Below, piece by piece: positions 49,401-60,897 of a stretch of 64,000 nucleotides of DNA. The stretch is from Guillardia theta CCMP2712. Taxonomy: Eukaryota > Cryptophyceae > Pyrenomonadales > Geminigeraceae. Each line of letters starts with the position of its first letter. Positions within the stretch are counted from its first letter, which is position 1. Made by a program: the position numbers and the translations under genes. The notes beneath the pieces were generated by a model. It saw only the letters and a list, made by a program, of their open reading frames with translations, was not told the DNA's origin and did no database searches. The stretch spans positions 113,912 to 177,911 of the forward strand of contig NW_005434597.1 in the NCBI RefSeq assembly GCF_000315625.1, read 5' to 3'.

Positions 49401-52400
49401 AATTCGTCTTCTGTTTCTATACAGGGTAAGACTTTTGACTGGACCCTTTCGACCATCACTTCGATACTTTTACTGAACAGATCTGATTTGGACAATCAGT
49501 ACGTGGGGTTTGTTGGAGACAGTCAAAACGGTTCAGGGGATGCTGTGTATGATTATTTGACGTTTCCATTACGTATCGATTATCCACTCACATATATATC
49601 TTCCATTCATCCATCTGAAGGATTGTTTTATGGGTTTGGAGTCCTCATCGTTGTGCGGGGTGATATTCAATGGAAATCCACTTACCATGTGTACTCCTTG
49701 GATGGATCTACTCAATCTACCCAGATGGACTTGAATGCAAACGATGAGGGGTATGCGGCGTTTTCATTCTTCTCCCCTATGCTGCCTGTTGAATGCGGAC
49801 AATCGTCTGTTACAAAGAGCTTTGTTATCGATGAATTGAGTCTTGAGTTTTCCTTGAAATATCACTCTAGTTGTTCAATGTTTGCATCAAACTTTGTCCC
49901 CAAACAAATGCAGCTCTATAAGCATATTCGTGCAAACTTCTCTTTGTTTAATTACCATAAGAACATTTCAAGCTTCAAAGATTGCAACCTCACTTTTGTC
50001 AACAACTCTATTCTTTGGAAACAGTTTACAAATGTGAGCTTCAATGGAAATGTTGCGGATTGCTGTGGCATGTTGGTAAATCAGAATCGAAGCGAAATCT
50101 TAATGGAATGTCAAATTCCTCCGCTAAAGCATTTTGAGAGTGAGGTTCAAATTGCTATTGATTCTGTGGTCCTGACCAAATTGCCGACTGTCGGGGAGGT
50201 GTTAGTATCTCGTCCATACTTGTCATCCAGTGCATTAGATTTTGATAATTTTGCCAAATTTCTTTATGTACCGGACTACAGAAAGCAGGCAAGCGGGCCA
50301 ATAACGGTCAATGCAACTTTGAACCACTTGGTCATGGAGATAGAAGGGTTTGGAACAGACTTTGCTGGAGTGACAGATTTTGATGTCAGATTTTCATGCA
50401 CAGAGCTTGGATACACCATTAATACCTTTAACCTATCCCTCGTCTTTCAGACAAGCTCAAGAGTACGGCTCACGGGTGCGGTAGACTTCACGAGAACCCA
50501 AGCATGTCTGTACACATTTGCCGTGTCCATTCATGGGTACCTTGCTTCATCTTTGCAGGATTCAGTATTCGTGTTTGGTCCGTCATTCCAGCTGGCAAGG
50601 CCAAACACGTGCATGCCTGCAGTGGTTCGACGGATAGAACCATCCTCTGTCATGTGCAACTATATGCAGAAGGTGGCAGTATTTCTCGAAAATTTTCCAC
50701 AACATTACGATCTATCTGATGTGCACATATCTATCAGAAATCAGACGATGGATTTTGTATTGACGCAGCAGTCATCAGGCATTTCAGTATTTACCATAAC
50801 TGTTCAGTATGTGATTTGTGGATACCAAACTATCAAAATATCAATGCTTTCCCGAAATTGTACTTTCTCGACGTATAGCACCTTGTTTCTTGAGGATCCA
50901 ACCTTGCAAAGCTTTTTGACCGTGGAACCATCCTTCATATACTCACAGAACCAATCGAGTAAAATTTCCCTCAGGTTTGGGTACACATGGACCTCAAGGC
51001 CAGCCGAGTTTCAAATCTTTGTGGGGTCCGAGCGAGTGCAGGACTTTCAGCCAAGCTTGAGTGGCTCTGAAGTCACCCTTGAAGTTTCGATTCCTCCGTT
51101 GAAGGGAGGGCTCAATGTATCGCACATCGTCCTGGTCTCAACAGAAGATGGCTGGACGTACGTGGGGGAGTTGCGAGTGTTGGCCAATCCTCCCGTCCAA
51201 TGCAACATTTGGTCTCTCACAAGCCTTGGGAATCACACTTATTATGCTGTCATCTCTGACCTGCCAGTTGTCACTAATTCCTCCTCCCTTGAAGCATTCA
51301 TTGAAGGCTCCACCAACGGAAGGTCGATTCATGTGTGGGTTGAGGAGAGCTCAATTGTAAGCAATCCCTACACTACCTCGCTGTTGTTTCACGTCAACCT
51401 TGACTATAAGGGCGCACCCACCTCGAACAAGACATACGTGAACTCATTCCCTGCGTTTACCTTGCGGTACAAAGAGCACTTTTGTAAAAGCAACATCAGT
51501 ATAGACATTCCTTCAATGTATGTTATGTCAGCAGTTCACAACGTAAGTTGTTCTTCCGACGAAGCAATTCTGACTGTCAGACACATGCCATTCGTAAATT
51601 CCTTGTATGAAGTCATTGTCTTGAATGCAGCAGGAGATATTTTTGTGCCGAATAATTTGTGGCATGACATGTATGATGCGTCCATTACCTATCTTCAAAT
51701 TCTGCAAGGAATCGCATCGTCAAACAGCATGTTTCATCTGAAAATAAATGGATCGGAAATGTACTCGACATCTTTTCAATCGCAACCTTCGAACAACCTC
51801 TGTGCTGTATATAGGGCTCCTGGGCCGTTTCAGAAGCTAAAGCAAGTCCTTCCCTCGATTGGACCGGCTTCGGGGGGATACCATGTGGCCTTGATGTTCG
51901 AAGGTTCCATTCCTAGACAAGACATCATTCCGAGGGTTTGGTTTGGCAGTACGGAGGCTCAAGTGGTCAACATCTCCTTGCACATGGATGGAAATTTCAT
52001 CATGACGGTTGTTTCGCCTCGTCAAACATCTGTCGGTCTGATAGATCTCAACATATTGCTTCAAGACCAGCGCTTGCAATCACAATTGATACGTAAAAAC
52101 TTCATCTATACCGAAGCTATTACAATGCACGTGATAGCTATCGAGCCTTCCGAAGGTAGGCAATATCAGCCTCTGATTGTACAGATATTTTTGCGAAACA
52201 TTGTAGATACGTCGATAGAGAAATACAGCGTTGTTTTCGGAGAACGGGTTCAGCTCATTCAGAACATAACCTTAATGGCAGAAGACCGAGCAACTTTAAC
52301 CTGCGAAATAGTGCCTTTTTACCCTGAGCTTCAGGTTGGAACAATATATTTCTATGATACTTCCATTCAATCATCATCGGAGTTTTCCTTTCTTGTCAAA

Positions 52401-55400
52401 CCTCATAGCTACATCGAACAACTCGTGCCAAGCACGTCAGTCTCGTACACTTGGACTAAAGTGAGTGTTTTTGCTGAGAACTTTCCATGGGGCACGCTTC
52501 AACTTGATTCCTTGATGGCTCGTGTTGGCGATGGGTTCGTGTATGTCGAGAGTGCCTTGAACATGTCTGAGAGTAAGGCCCTCTTTCAAATCTCGACGCC
52601 TCCTCGTCCCTGCACATTTGAGCTTTGCAAGAGTACTTTGAGTATTGTATCCAGGGATCAGCCTGAGATCTCAATAATTTCTTCTTATCATTACTATGAA
52701 AGCTCCATACCAATAATAGTTGAAATTTCACCCAAGCGCTTGTATTCATCAATGTCCGGAGTTCCAATCTTCGTTACTCTCAGGAATTTTCATTACACAA
52801 GCAATATTGCAGAGCTCAAAGTTTGGTCTCTTCACAACCTATTCACTCTATCAGAAATTTTCTACTCTGATCCCTACACAACCACTTTGAGGCTCAATTT
52901 CTCGTTGGGTAACAATACCATCCAGAGAGAAGAATTGTTCATCCTGCACAAACTATTCTCTGGTATGTTTGTTTCAGCTTTGATCGACATCTATATTCCT
53001 TTGCCCACCATTCTTTCTGTCTATCCAAAAGAGATCTGGAAAGACCAGGAAACTACCGTTGTTCTCATGGTAGAGAACTATCCATACTCCACATCATTCA
53101 TGTTGAGAAATTTTGTATATGAACGCGTGCGGTCGCCAATCCAACCAAGAATATCACTAGGAAGTGTCGTGATATCAAAGTATGACATTTACGAGATCAG
53201 TCAAGGATTCAATAACACTGTCCAACTTTCCTTCACGGTGTTGTTTTCCGCACTGGGACCAAACACCATTCAGATCTCCCACTTTCAAAACCCTTTTGAG
53301 AGCATAACTTCGTTTGATGTGTTCGTGAAAGATTCGAGTGAAGTCTTGTTTAAAAGCTCGGAAGCGTTTACAGTTTTGAGCTGTTGCTCAAAGCTACTCT
53401 TGGATGTTGTCAATGCAGTCCATGCTGCTTCATCTACAGCAATTTTGAACAACAATTATGTTCCATTGTCAACGTTAAAAAATTATGGAGAATATTCCAC
53501 AATTCAACTTGACCTTCCGACAGTGCCAAATGCAGGGATTCACGTGTTGACAATCCTGTCATTCCCACAGATAACACAGGCATCGCTTATCGCAAGGGAG
53601 ATTCCTTTGATCTACATCCAGGGGTGCGACTTGCACTCCTTCTGCACATCTTGGGATATGGTAGTAGGATTGAATGTCAAGACGCTAATTGAACCTTTGT
53701 CTAATTGTGATATCCAATATTGCGATGTTCCTTCAAAGATTCCTGAGCTCAGGATTCTGAGTGTTGAGAAAAGCTATGGTGTAGTGCAAGAAGCGTTTTA
53801 CAACAAGATTGTGGTTGAGAACCTGATTTACATCACTAAAGCAGATGTGTGGGTGAGATGTAATGAGTTGAATATACCCATCGTTCAGGTCTCAGAATTG
53901 CTGGATCAGCGGACTTCTGTGATCTTGCAATATCCTCCTTATCCAGCTAGTCAGACACTCGAATGTTTCATTTCTTCCCAGATTGACATTGAGAGGTCTG
54001 CGTCATTCTCTGTCAACCTTCTTTCGATTTCAGATTTGAACAAGATTACGCTATTACCGTCGCCATGCATTGCAAATGCCCTCACAACCTTTACAGTCTA
54101 CATCGAACACTGGATCTCGTTTGTTCCAGACAGAAAGATTGTCGTGAGTGAGATAAACCATACGCAAGTCATAGAAGCATGGTATGATTATGGTACTCTG
54201 ATAAAACTTCAGTTTGAGTGGTACTGCAGCAATTCCACAATCAATATCTCCCAGAATGGCTCGCATGAACAATTATCCGTCAATCTGCAGGCAATTAAAC
54301 CATATGTGGTTTCGATCTTTCCTAGTGTCGGGCCGGCTGTTACGGAGACAGTTGTTTACCTGACATTGGCATTTCAGAGCGCTTGGATGCCAGCCGTCCA
54401 TCTCAATAGTTCTTATAATCAAAGCTTCACAAATCTGACTGCGATCTCTACAGCTCAAAATGGAATTTTTCTCCAAGTAAGCTTCAAGATGCCGAAGATT
54501 GTTCTTGCTGATGGTTTGTTGTCTGACTCATGGAGAATATTCCTTGAATTCAAACAGGAGAATGAAATCTTCGAGACTCAATTCCTCGTGCAAGACATCA
54601 ATAAGATACCGATCTTTCAAACCATGTCCGATCCCAGTGGAAAAGAGGAGATTCTTTTGTACATGAATGGACCTCGTGACCTTGTAGAAAAGTATTTGGT
54701 GTATGTAGTTGGAAATCAAAATGAGTCAATCTTAGAATTCATACCTATGGGCTCTCAGTATTTCTTCCGTCTTCCAGTTGTCAATTACACCCATTTGAAT
54801 GACCCGGTACCTGTTCAAATTTATGACAGTGCTCAAGCGCTGAACTTAGCTTACTTTGTGTATAAACCAAGGTTTGCCAGTCTGTTGAGTGTCATTCCAA
54901 GCTCTGTGATCATCAATAGAGTTGTCACGGTTACGTTGAACGTCAGCAGTCTTTTCTACGTCTCGAATCGTACGGGCACATTGAGGATACTTGTCGGCAA
55001 TGAAATGGCTCCGGATTGGAAGGTCATCACCTCCGATCATTATTACACCACTCTCAATGTAAGCGTCCCTCCTCTGTCGAATGTTGCCTCAACCTCGGTC
55101 ACCGTTGAAGATTTATTGACGCGACAGTCGTGGTCTACGGAATTCTTAGTAATGGCTGCACCCAAAGTAGTAGAAGTTATTCCGTCTAGAGGTCCAGAAT
55201 CTGGGTTTCAAGTGACGGTGACTGGACAGTACTTTCCCGAAGTCTACGACACTCGAAACGTACAGATACAATGTTCCAACAAGCAAGGGAGAGTGGAAAA
55301 GGTCTTTTGGTCCACCATCTGGTTCACAGCCATATTGGACACTCCCTTGTTGACAGGAAACACCCGAACGAGTTGCAGTTTGTTGCTTCATGGTGGTGTG

Positions 55401-58400
55401 ATCGATCGTTTCAACCTAAGCATATACCAGAACCCCACCGAGCTGTTGAGATCTGATCAAACCGTAGCGATCAATAATACGCTTAGAATTGACCTTGATG
55501 TTCAGAACGCTCCAGAGAGCTCAGCAAATGCCATACTTCAATTGCAAGTATTGAACTCTCAAATGCAGTTGTTGGGTGGCGCAAAGATTCTATCATATGT
55601 TGCTGAAAGCCTGGCGATAGAGCTTCCTCCATTAGACTCCGGGCACTACATTTTGTATTCAAGGCAGCTTAACGCAAGGAATTTACTTCCCTTCGTCGTT
55701 CCAGACCCGTCATCTCCATCCATTACAAGAGTGAATCAAGATGTCGGCTACTCCTTCATTCTGACCCTGAATGGAGCTCCTATTTCAAATGAGTACATTG
55801 TGAAGTGGTCGAATGTGTATGGCACTGTATTAGAAGCAAAACAAGTGAATACTCAAACAAGTTTACATTTATACTTTCCTGCCAGACCTTCCCTTGATAT
55901 TTCTGGAAGTGTATTCGAAGTGTGTTCGAGGCTACAACCAAAATTCCATTACATCATTGGCTATGTTTGGAATAATTGTTTTACCAAACAAGCTGTTCTA
56001 GATGCCCATTTCACAACCATTCATCTTGAAATCTCAGAGGAATGCAAATACGTGGGGTTATCTTCTGATTGCCTCACCCTGTTCGACTTGGATTCGCAGA
56101 TTAGCTTCGGCTCTGGAAGTAAATGTCTCATGGATAATGCTCATACCTTGACAGTCTACCTCGGCTTGGATTCTTCCATTTTGCCTGGACACAAGGGAAA
56201 GCTGTTCGAATATTTGCCACCTATTGCAGACCTGGATGTTGTACAAGTTCCTATTGACTTCGTGGTGACCACAGAAGGTGTTGTCCTGCCGCCTGTTGGA
56301 GAGTTGTGGGGTTCTACTGTCATAGGACCGAATGACATGGCATCCATTGGTTTTGTCGGCCCTTCAATGCGCATTCTTCAGTATGAATGGAGGTTCATAC
56401 CATCATTCAACACTAGTAGTAGCTCACTGCAAGCAACGTTCAACACTTTAATTGGAATTCATGAGTCGACGCTATCAGTGCCAGCATTTCTCCTTGGATC
56501 AGCATTAGAATACATCTTTGAGTTACGAGTGACAAACTTTCATAACAGAAGCAGTTTGTTCCGACATTCTTTGCGTGTCGTTCCGCTGTTTTTTCCAAGT
56601 TTAATTTTGCAGTATCCTTCAATAGCTCAAAATTCAACGAAAGTTGATGTGATCGCAAAGTCATCATGTCAGGGATATAGCTGTATCTTACAGACCCAGA
56701 AGTTGAACTCAATGTCGTTTGTTGTGGAGGAACTTCTGTACCCAATGCACAAGAAATTCTTCTACTCCAATGAAACACTGACATTTCCTTCAGACGGTTC
56801 AATTGCCAATGAGTACAGGATCAAACAAGGAGGGCTGTTCACAATTGATTGGTCTCATTTCGGTTCTATCGATCTCAAACAAGAGGGTGCAAGTGTGCTG
56901 CCTCGGAACTTTGTTAGAAATGGGTATCCGGTGCTAGTCGATGGCAATGGTACTCTGATTCGACTGGAGCTTTGGTATAAATTTGATCTTGCAACTGGCA
57001 TGGTCAATGACTCCAGTGGAAATGATTTCAATGCATCGCTTAGTTACGGCATGAAATATTCAACTCAAGGAATCAAAGGAACGAATTCTGCCATCTTCCA
57101 GACTTCGTTGGATTCGTCTTTGCAAATTTCGATTGACTTGGATCTTCAGCAAAATGTGGGTTACTCCATTGCTGTTTGGATCATGTTCACAGTAAAGTCT
57201 GGGAGAAACAGTGTAGCAATCAACTTCGGGAATGAAGCTGGGACTAGCAGGTTCATCATTGGCAGGTATGAAGACTCTCAGTACCTCATCTTCGGGCTGT
57301 TCTCGGGAAACCGATCCGTGCTGAACCTTACTTCCTTTCCGGGGATAGATGACCAGTGGCATCACTACGTTTTGTCCCTTCTCCCCGGAGCAGAACCCTC
57401 AGGAAACAACTCCGTGACATTATGGATAGATGGGAACGAATATTTCACCTCTCGGACGGTCCCCGAATATGTCAACTTACTTTCAGGTTCCCCAAGGACG
57501 TGGTTCCTAGGCAAGCCTGCACGGTGGACTGACATGTCGTTTGACGGACAAATGGACGACTTGCGTTTGTATAGGCAGCCATTGACCAACTCGCAAGTGA
57601 ATATACTCTTCTACGGGAACTTGTATCATCTCCGCTACTTCTACACAAACCAATCAAACATTGTTGTCAGCAATATTGGAATCTCTCGCCTTCCTGGTTC
57701 CACTGTAGATCAAGAATCATTCCTTGCTTCACTTTCGTCTTCAATCGCTACATCTAGGATAGAGTTCAACTCCACTAGCTCACAATTCGCAGTGAACAGC
57801 TCAAGAATTGCCACGAATCTCAGCTACAGTGCTGAAAGTTATGACTTTCAAGTAGGAATAAGCCGAGCATACTCGCCCTTGTCCTTTCAGCTACCGGGAA
57901 AGATCCGAGTACTGCCAGCAGATGCCCATGCAATCATCCGTGTTGACAAGCCATTGGCTACATCAAAGCATATCATCTTGAACGGCTCACTTTCATATGA
58001 TTCTCAAACGGGTCCGAGCTCTGTTGATTACAATCTCGAATGGAAATGCTTTGAACAATTCTCAAAGTGTCTATTCATGAACGCTCCTTATTCTGGAGCA
58101 GTTTTGAACATATCAACGTTGGCTTTACAACCTAATACACGATATGAATTCGAGTTGCGCGTCAGTACTTCTGATGGCAGAGAATCAAGTTGCTTCGTCG
58201 AAATTCTTGCTGACAGCAATCGCGGTTTGCAATTCTTCACGATCAGCCGAGTGAATTTGAGTGAAGTGTGGGATCGATTCGAAGGCAACGTGAGCATCAT
58301 TCTTGTCGACTCTCAACATCCCGTGCTGAGCCTCAAGGAAGTAGGATACTTCCCTCCTCTACACGAGATGGCCAACTTGATCTCCTTTTCATCATTGCAG

Positions 58401-60554
58401 GCCAACATCGCTTCATTCAAGCTGCCTTTCATCGACGGATATCAAATACAGGTGAAACCTATGAGGTATCGACTTCCCGGACTCCTTACTTCTCTACTTT
58501 TCCTTGATAAATCTCTTACTCAATTGCGACGAGGTGTGTGCAACATTTATGAGGATTCATTCTATATTTCAAACCTCACCGTCCCTGTTTCTGGCATTGC
58601 TGTCGAATGCTCTTCTTTCTATTCCCGAGACGTGCCTTTGACCTACAAGTTTGCCGCTGATCTGAATGGAAAGCAAATGAGCTTCTTGCGCACCTTCGAA
58701 CCCACTTTGGTGTGGTACATCTTTCCTTCAGGAAATCTGCAAATGACTGTCACTGTACAAGATTCCAAGGGTGCAATCCAGCAAGTGAAAACAAACCGTG
58801 TAGCAATCAATGGCTCAAGAACTTTGATAGACATCTCTAGCTACTCAAGCACATTCATTATGGACTTTTGGCTGGTCTCACAGGATTATCAATCTACATT
58901 ACAATACATCTTTGTCGCATGCATTCAAGGGTTGAACTCTGATTCTCTAACAGTCGTGTTACAGTCTTTGAAAGGAATTGCTGGCGTCCTCATTCAGTCC
59001 AATTCCTTTGATCTTGCAGTGTTGGAAGCACTGAATCTTGTTATTGAAACTCAACAAGCATTTGGGATGATTCACTACCAACTTCTTTTAGACTTGTTAA
59101 AGGGAATTTCATATTCTTCTGTGTTGGGCGGTGTTATCACGTTTCAAAATGCTGAGTTGGTGGGAAACATCAGTTCTCAACTTGTTCGACTTAGTCAAAA
59201 ATCTGCTCAGAATCCTGACATTCAGAAATATATTTTGAATGCTGCCATTTTGTTCTTGCAAACTTGCTTCTCCGTGTTAAATTACAGTGATTTAGTCATG
59301 AGTCCATTGTGTAGTTACAGCCCCACAGTCACGACTTGTGTGAGGAATTTGTTTTTTCAAAGCGATTCAGTGATAGACATTGCGCAAGACCAAAAAGCCT
59401 CCATCACGCTGACACAGGAGGTGAACGCGTTCCTGGTCTTCAATTACTTGCCCAACACACAAGGCATGCCAGGATCCATCGTGTCAGGGTTGCTTACGTT
59501 GTCTCTCGTTGACGACAAGGTTACAGGCGCCTGCTCCACCTCTCCTTGTTACTTCGAGCTTGAACTACCAGCCGATGTCTCGCACCTCCCGCCCTCTATG
59601 CAGGATCAGTTCTTTGCTGGTACAGGAGCTGTCTGCGGCACTTGGAACAAGGCAACGGGAGGTGCTTCTTCCAGCAACTGCAATCTCATCTCAACGACGA
59701 GAAGTTTGAACATGTGGGGTGAAAGCACGGGCTACGGTACAGTCAAGTGCATGTGCCGCCTCCAGGATGGAACATTTGCTGCTATCATAAACGCCTCGCA
59801 TACTAAATTTGTTGCTCCGTCGCCCATATCCAACGATGTCTACATGTTGCATTCGGGCAGCAATCTTGCTGTCGACTTGTTCGTTCAGTCCGTGGGGATT
59901 CCAATCATTCACGTGATGGACAACATGGCGCAGGTTGCAATCTCTCCCGAGAAATCCGTCGTTGTGAAAGACTGTGGGTGCTCGTTGTATCAATTCAGGT
60001 ACACAAACTTTCAGTTAAAGACTCAGAATTTTTCTCTAGCCTTCTACCTGATCGATGGCAATGCCACCAGGGAAACCATCTCGCTCTTCGTGCAAGTTCT
60101 CTTCTGCCAGGATGTACTTCTCCCCGGGCAGAACGTGATCGACTTGGCGCAGAGACACCACTTAGATTGGCAAGCTCTTCTTACCCTCAACTCTGAGATC
60201 CTGAACCCCAAAGAGATTTATTTACAGCCACCACGAAGGCTGTGGACCTGCTCAGAAACTTTGCAAGACTGGGGCCACTGTAAGCTCGAAGGGCTCACGG
60301 GGTTTGCCATCTTGCGCATAGGAAAGATCCACCGCATCCATGCTGAGAGACTGCTAGGAGTCATTCACAGCTACCGAGCCTCGTTCACACAAATTGTGAA
60401 GAATAACGTTGGTCGTCTTGGCATCAGTAAGAACATCACAGACTTCTCATCGTATGAATCAATGGTTTTGAATTCAACAATTGCCAACAACATAGCACCT
60501 GAAGGTGAAGAAGTTTGTATCGTCTCTGACTTATCAGATGTTTGTTACGTTTAG
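25439..60554 (+). CDS. Giant secreted multidomain protein with polycystin-like ectodomain (11,672 aa, 3 exons)
   Basis: One gene made of exons 25439-28430, 28485-42392 and 42436-60554. Both introns are GT-AG and phase 1, and remove the only in-frame breaks in 35 kb. Predicted mass is above 1 MDa. ATG 25439 starts a signal peptide (MLLLYILASLLLF core). Module order: discoidin-like domain, lectin-like domain, Gly-rich segment, long array of beta-sandwich-like repeats, Cys-rich insert, fibronectin III domains around an EAR-like region, IPT/TIG domains, LamG, REJ-like, GPS-like, LysM-like. N-x-S/T sequons are extremely frequent throughout, as expected for a heavily glycosylated extracellular protein. 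I find no hydrophobic helix after the signal peptide, so it appears secreted or wall-associated, not a channel. Base composition is clearly AT-richer than in the flanking genes, and introns are nearly absent while neighbours have up to 20. Function unknown; surface coat, mating or adhesion are guesses. Confidence 0.93.
25610..28050 (+). other. N-terminal module of giant protein: discoidin-like, lectin-like and Gly-rich segments
   Basis: 25670-26035: galactose-binding-like (F5/8 type C) fold, with HLGVDLGRPKWIQSIQVR, SSGILQVFVGDD, GRYIWLVIAD and VEIAELRVFGG, in family order. 26036-26100: short Cys segment CSKCPSGYTT. 26160-26830: segment resembling concanavalin-like/LamG domains (FTICAVTRY, QVYIWEHGLSADDMEALVYSLKWYLSHG). 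27058-27840: Gly-rich segment with many GGGGGG runs and VVVLGGGGGGAAFGGGG, like the Gly-rich domain found beside lectin domains in protist and bacterial surface proteins. 27900-28040 is a Ser/Asn linker. Confidence 0.75.
28050..43050 (+). other. Array of diverged beta-sandwich-like repeats in giant protein
   Basis: About two dozen related units, roughly 500 bases (about 170 residues) apart by eye. Shared core: NPxPxxGxIxIxLPxxF, as in NPFPASGIVDVELPQKFEI, NPIPSGGMFAIHFPIGYHI, EIPIYGFARIVIPL and VPVKGYIFIDLPIVL. A second motif, resembling AGxxxNxxIxFxxxNP, precedes it. The unit is not a Pfam family I can name with confidence; it resembles invasin/cadherin-like extracellular sandwiches. Units are too diverged to be recent duplications. 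Confidence 0.7.
34480..35035 (+). other. Cys/Asn-rich insert in giant protein
   Basis: About 185 residues with very regular Cys spacing and an N-x-S/T sequon near almost every Cys (CTNFTLQNGT, CHNISFC, CTNWTYSNSSNAS, CQNKSLC). Cys-x-x-W recurs (CSNW, CTNW, CNSW, CTW, CTQW). It interrupts the sandwich-repeat array. No known domain recognised. Confidence 0.8.
43950..48900 (+). other. Fibronectin III domains flanking an EAR/EPTP-like propeller in giant protein
   Basis: Fn3-like starts near 43958 (PPIPQNLIAAY, LSWNQ), 44660, 46610, 46985, 47400, 48055 and 48595, with the Fn3 W and the Y of YxxxVxAxN-type strands (YFFTISASNFLGYGPS). Between 44880 and 46300 repeated VYKLNGTEFIRVSSFPSY-type, VFSWDSNLQRFILHQTL and FLIVTDQ units match EAR (EPTP) repeats, a seven-bladed propeller known from LGI proteins and VLGR1. 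Confidence 0.7.
49560..55450 (+). other. IPT/TIG domain array in giant protein
   Basis: About ten Ig-like IPT/TIG starts of the form I-x-P-S-x-G-x-x-x-G: SSIHPSEGLFYGFGVLIVV (49600), RRIEPSSVMCNYMQKVAV (50625), QVLPSIGPASGGYHVALMF (51840), IAIEPSEGRQYQPLIVQIF (52137), VSIFPSVGPAVTETVVYL (54309), LSVIPSSVIINRVVTVTL (54884), VEVIPSRGPESGFQVTVTG (55168), and others near 52410, 52720 and 53010. The family also occurs in plexins, MET and fibrocystin. Confidence 0.8.
56940..57640 (+). other. LamG-3 (concanavalin-like) domain in giant protein
   Basis: Complete LamG-3 pattern: LELWYKFDLATGMVNDSSGN, SIAVWIMF, DDQWHHYVLSLL, VTLWIDGNEY and FDGQMDDLRLYRQPLTNSQV. A clear match to the family in order and spacing. 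Confidence 0.88.
57880..60554 (+). other. REJ-like, GPS-like and LysM-like C-terminal end of giant protein
   Basis: 57900-58260: REJ/PKD-like segment (ILNGSLSYDSQTGPSSVDYN, LEWKCF, YEFELRVSTSDGRES). 58860-59300: helical stretch (LNSDSLTVVLQSLKGIAGVL, VLEALNLVIETQQAF) as in a GAIN domain. 59620-59800: GPS-like pattern CGTWN, SSNC, VKCMCR, GTFAAII; the usual cleavage dipeptide after H-L is not present. 60115-60250: LysM-like segment (NVIDLAQRHHLDWQALL, LNPKEIYLQ). The protein then ends in a short hydrophilic tail; no transmembrane helix follows the GPS-like motif. Confidence 0.7.
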
Positions 60555-60897
60555 CTTTGGATAAAAGTTGTTGTTTCGGTGTTCGTGAATAAAAGCTAAA
60601 TCAACCCAAGTCGTCAGCAGGTGCTACTCTGTCGCTTAATCATACTTTCATGCTACTCTGTCGCTTAATCATACTTTCAATATCAAACAAGTGATCTAAT
60701 TCATAATCATCCGAATAGAGCATTGGTAGTCTACACGTTTAGAGATACACTGTTGTAAATGACAAAGTTTAAGTTAATACTTGACACCCAAACTACAACT
60801 GCGCACAACTTCCTTGTCTACAAATCTAAATCCATGAGAAATCTTCACGTTGACCGCACTTCTTGCAACTCCTCGAAGCAAGACTGATCGCATTCAT
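60555..60897. other. Intergenic 3' region of the giant gene
   Basis: AATAAA at about 60588, 34 bases after the stop, is a good polyadenylation signal for the giant gene. A 29-bp tandem duplication follows (60622-60679). The neighbour on the minus strand ends at 60898, so the two 3' UTRs share this stretch. No gene is supported. Confidence 0.6.
60622..60679. repeat. 29-bp perfect tandem duplication
   Basis: TGCTACTCTGTCGCTTAATC plus nine further bases, twice in a row without spacer, in the 3' region of the giant gene. Confidence 0.95.
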
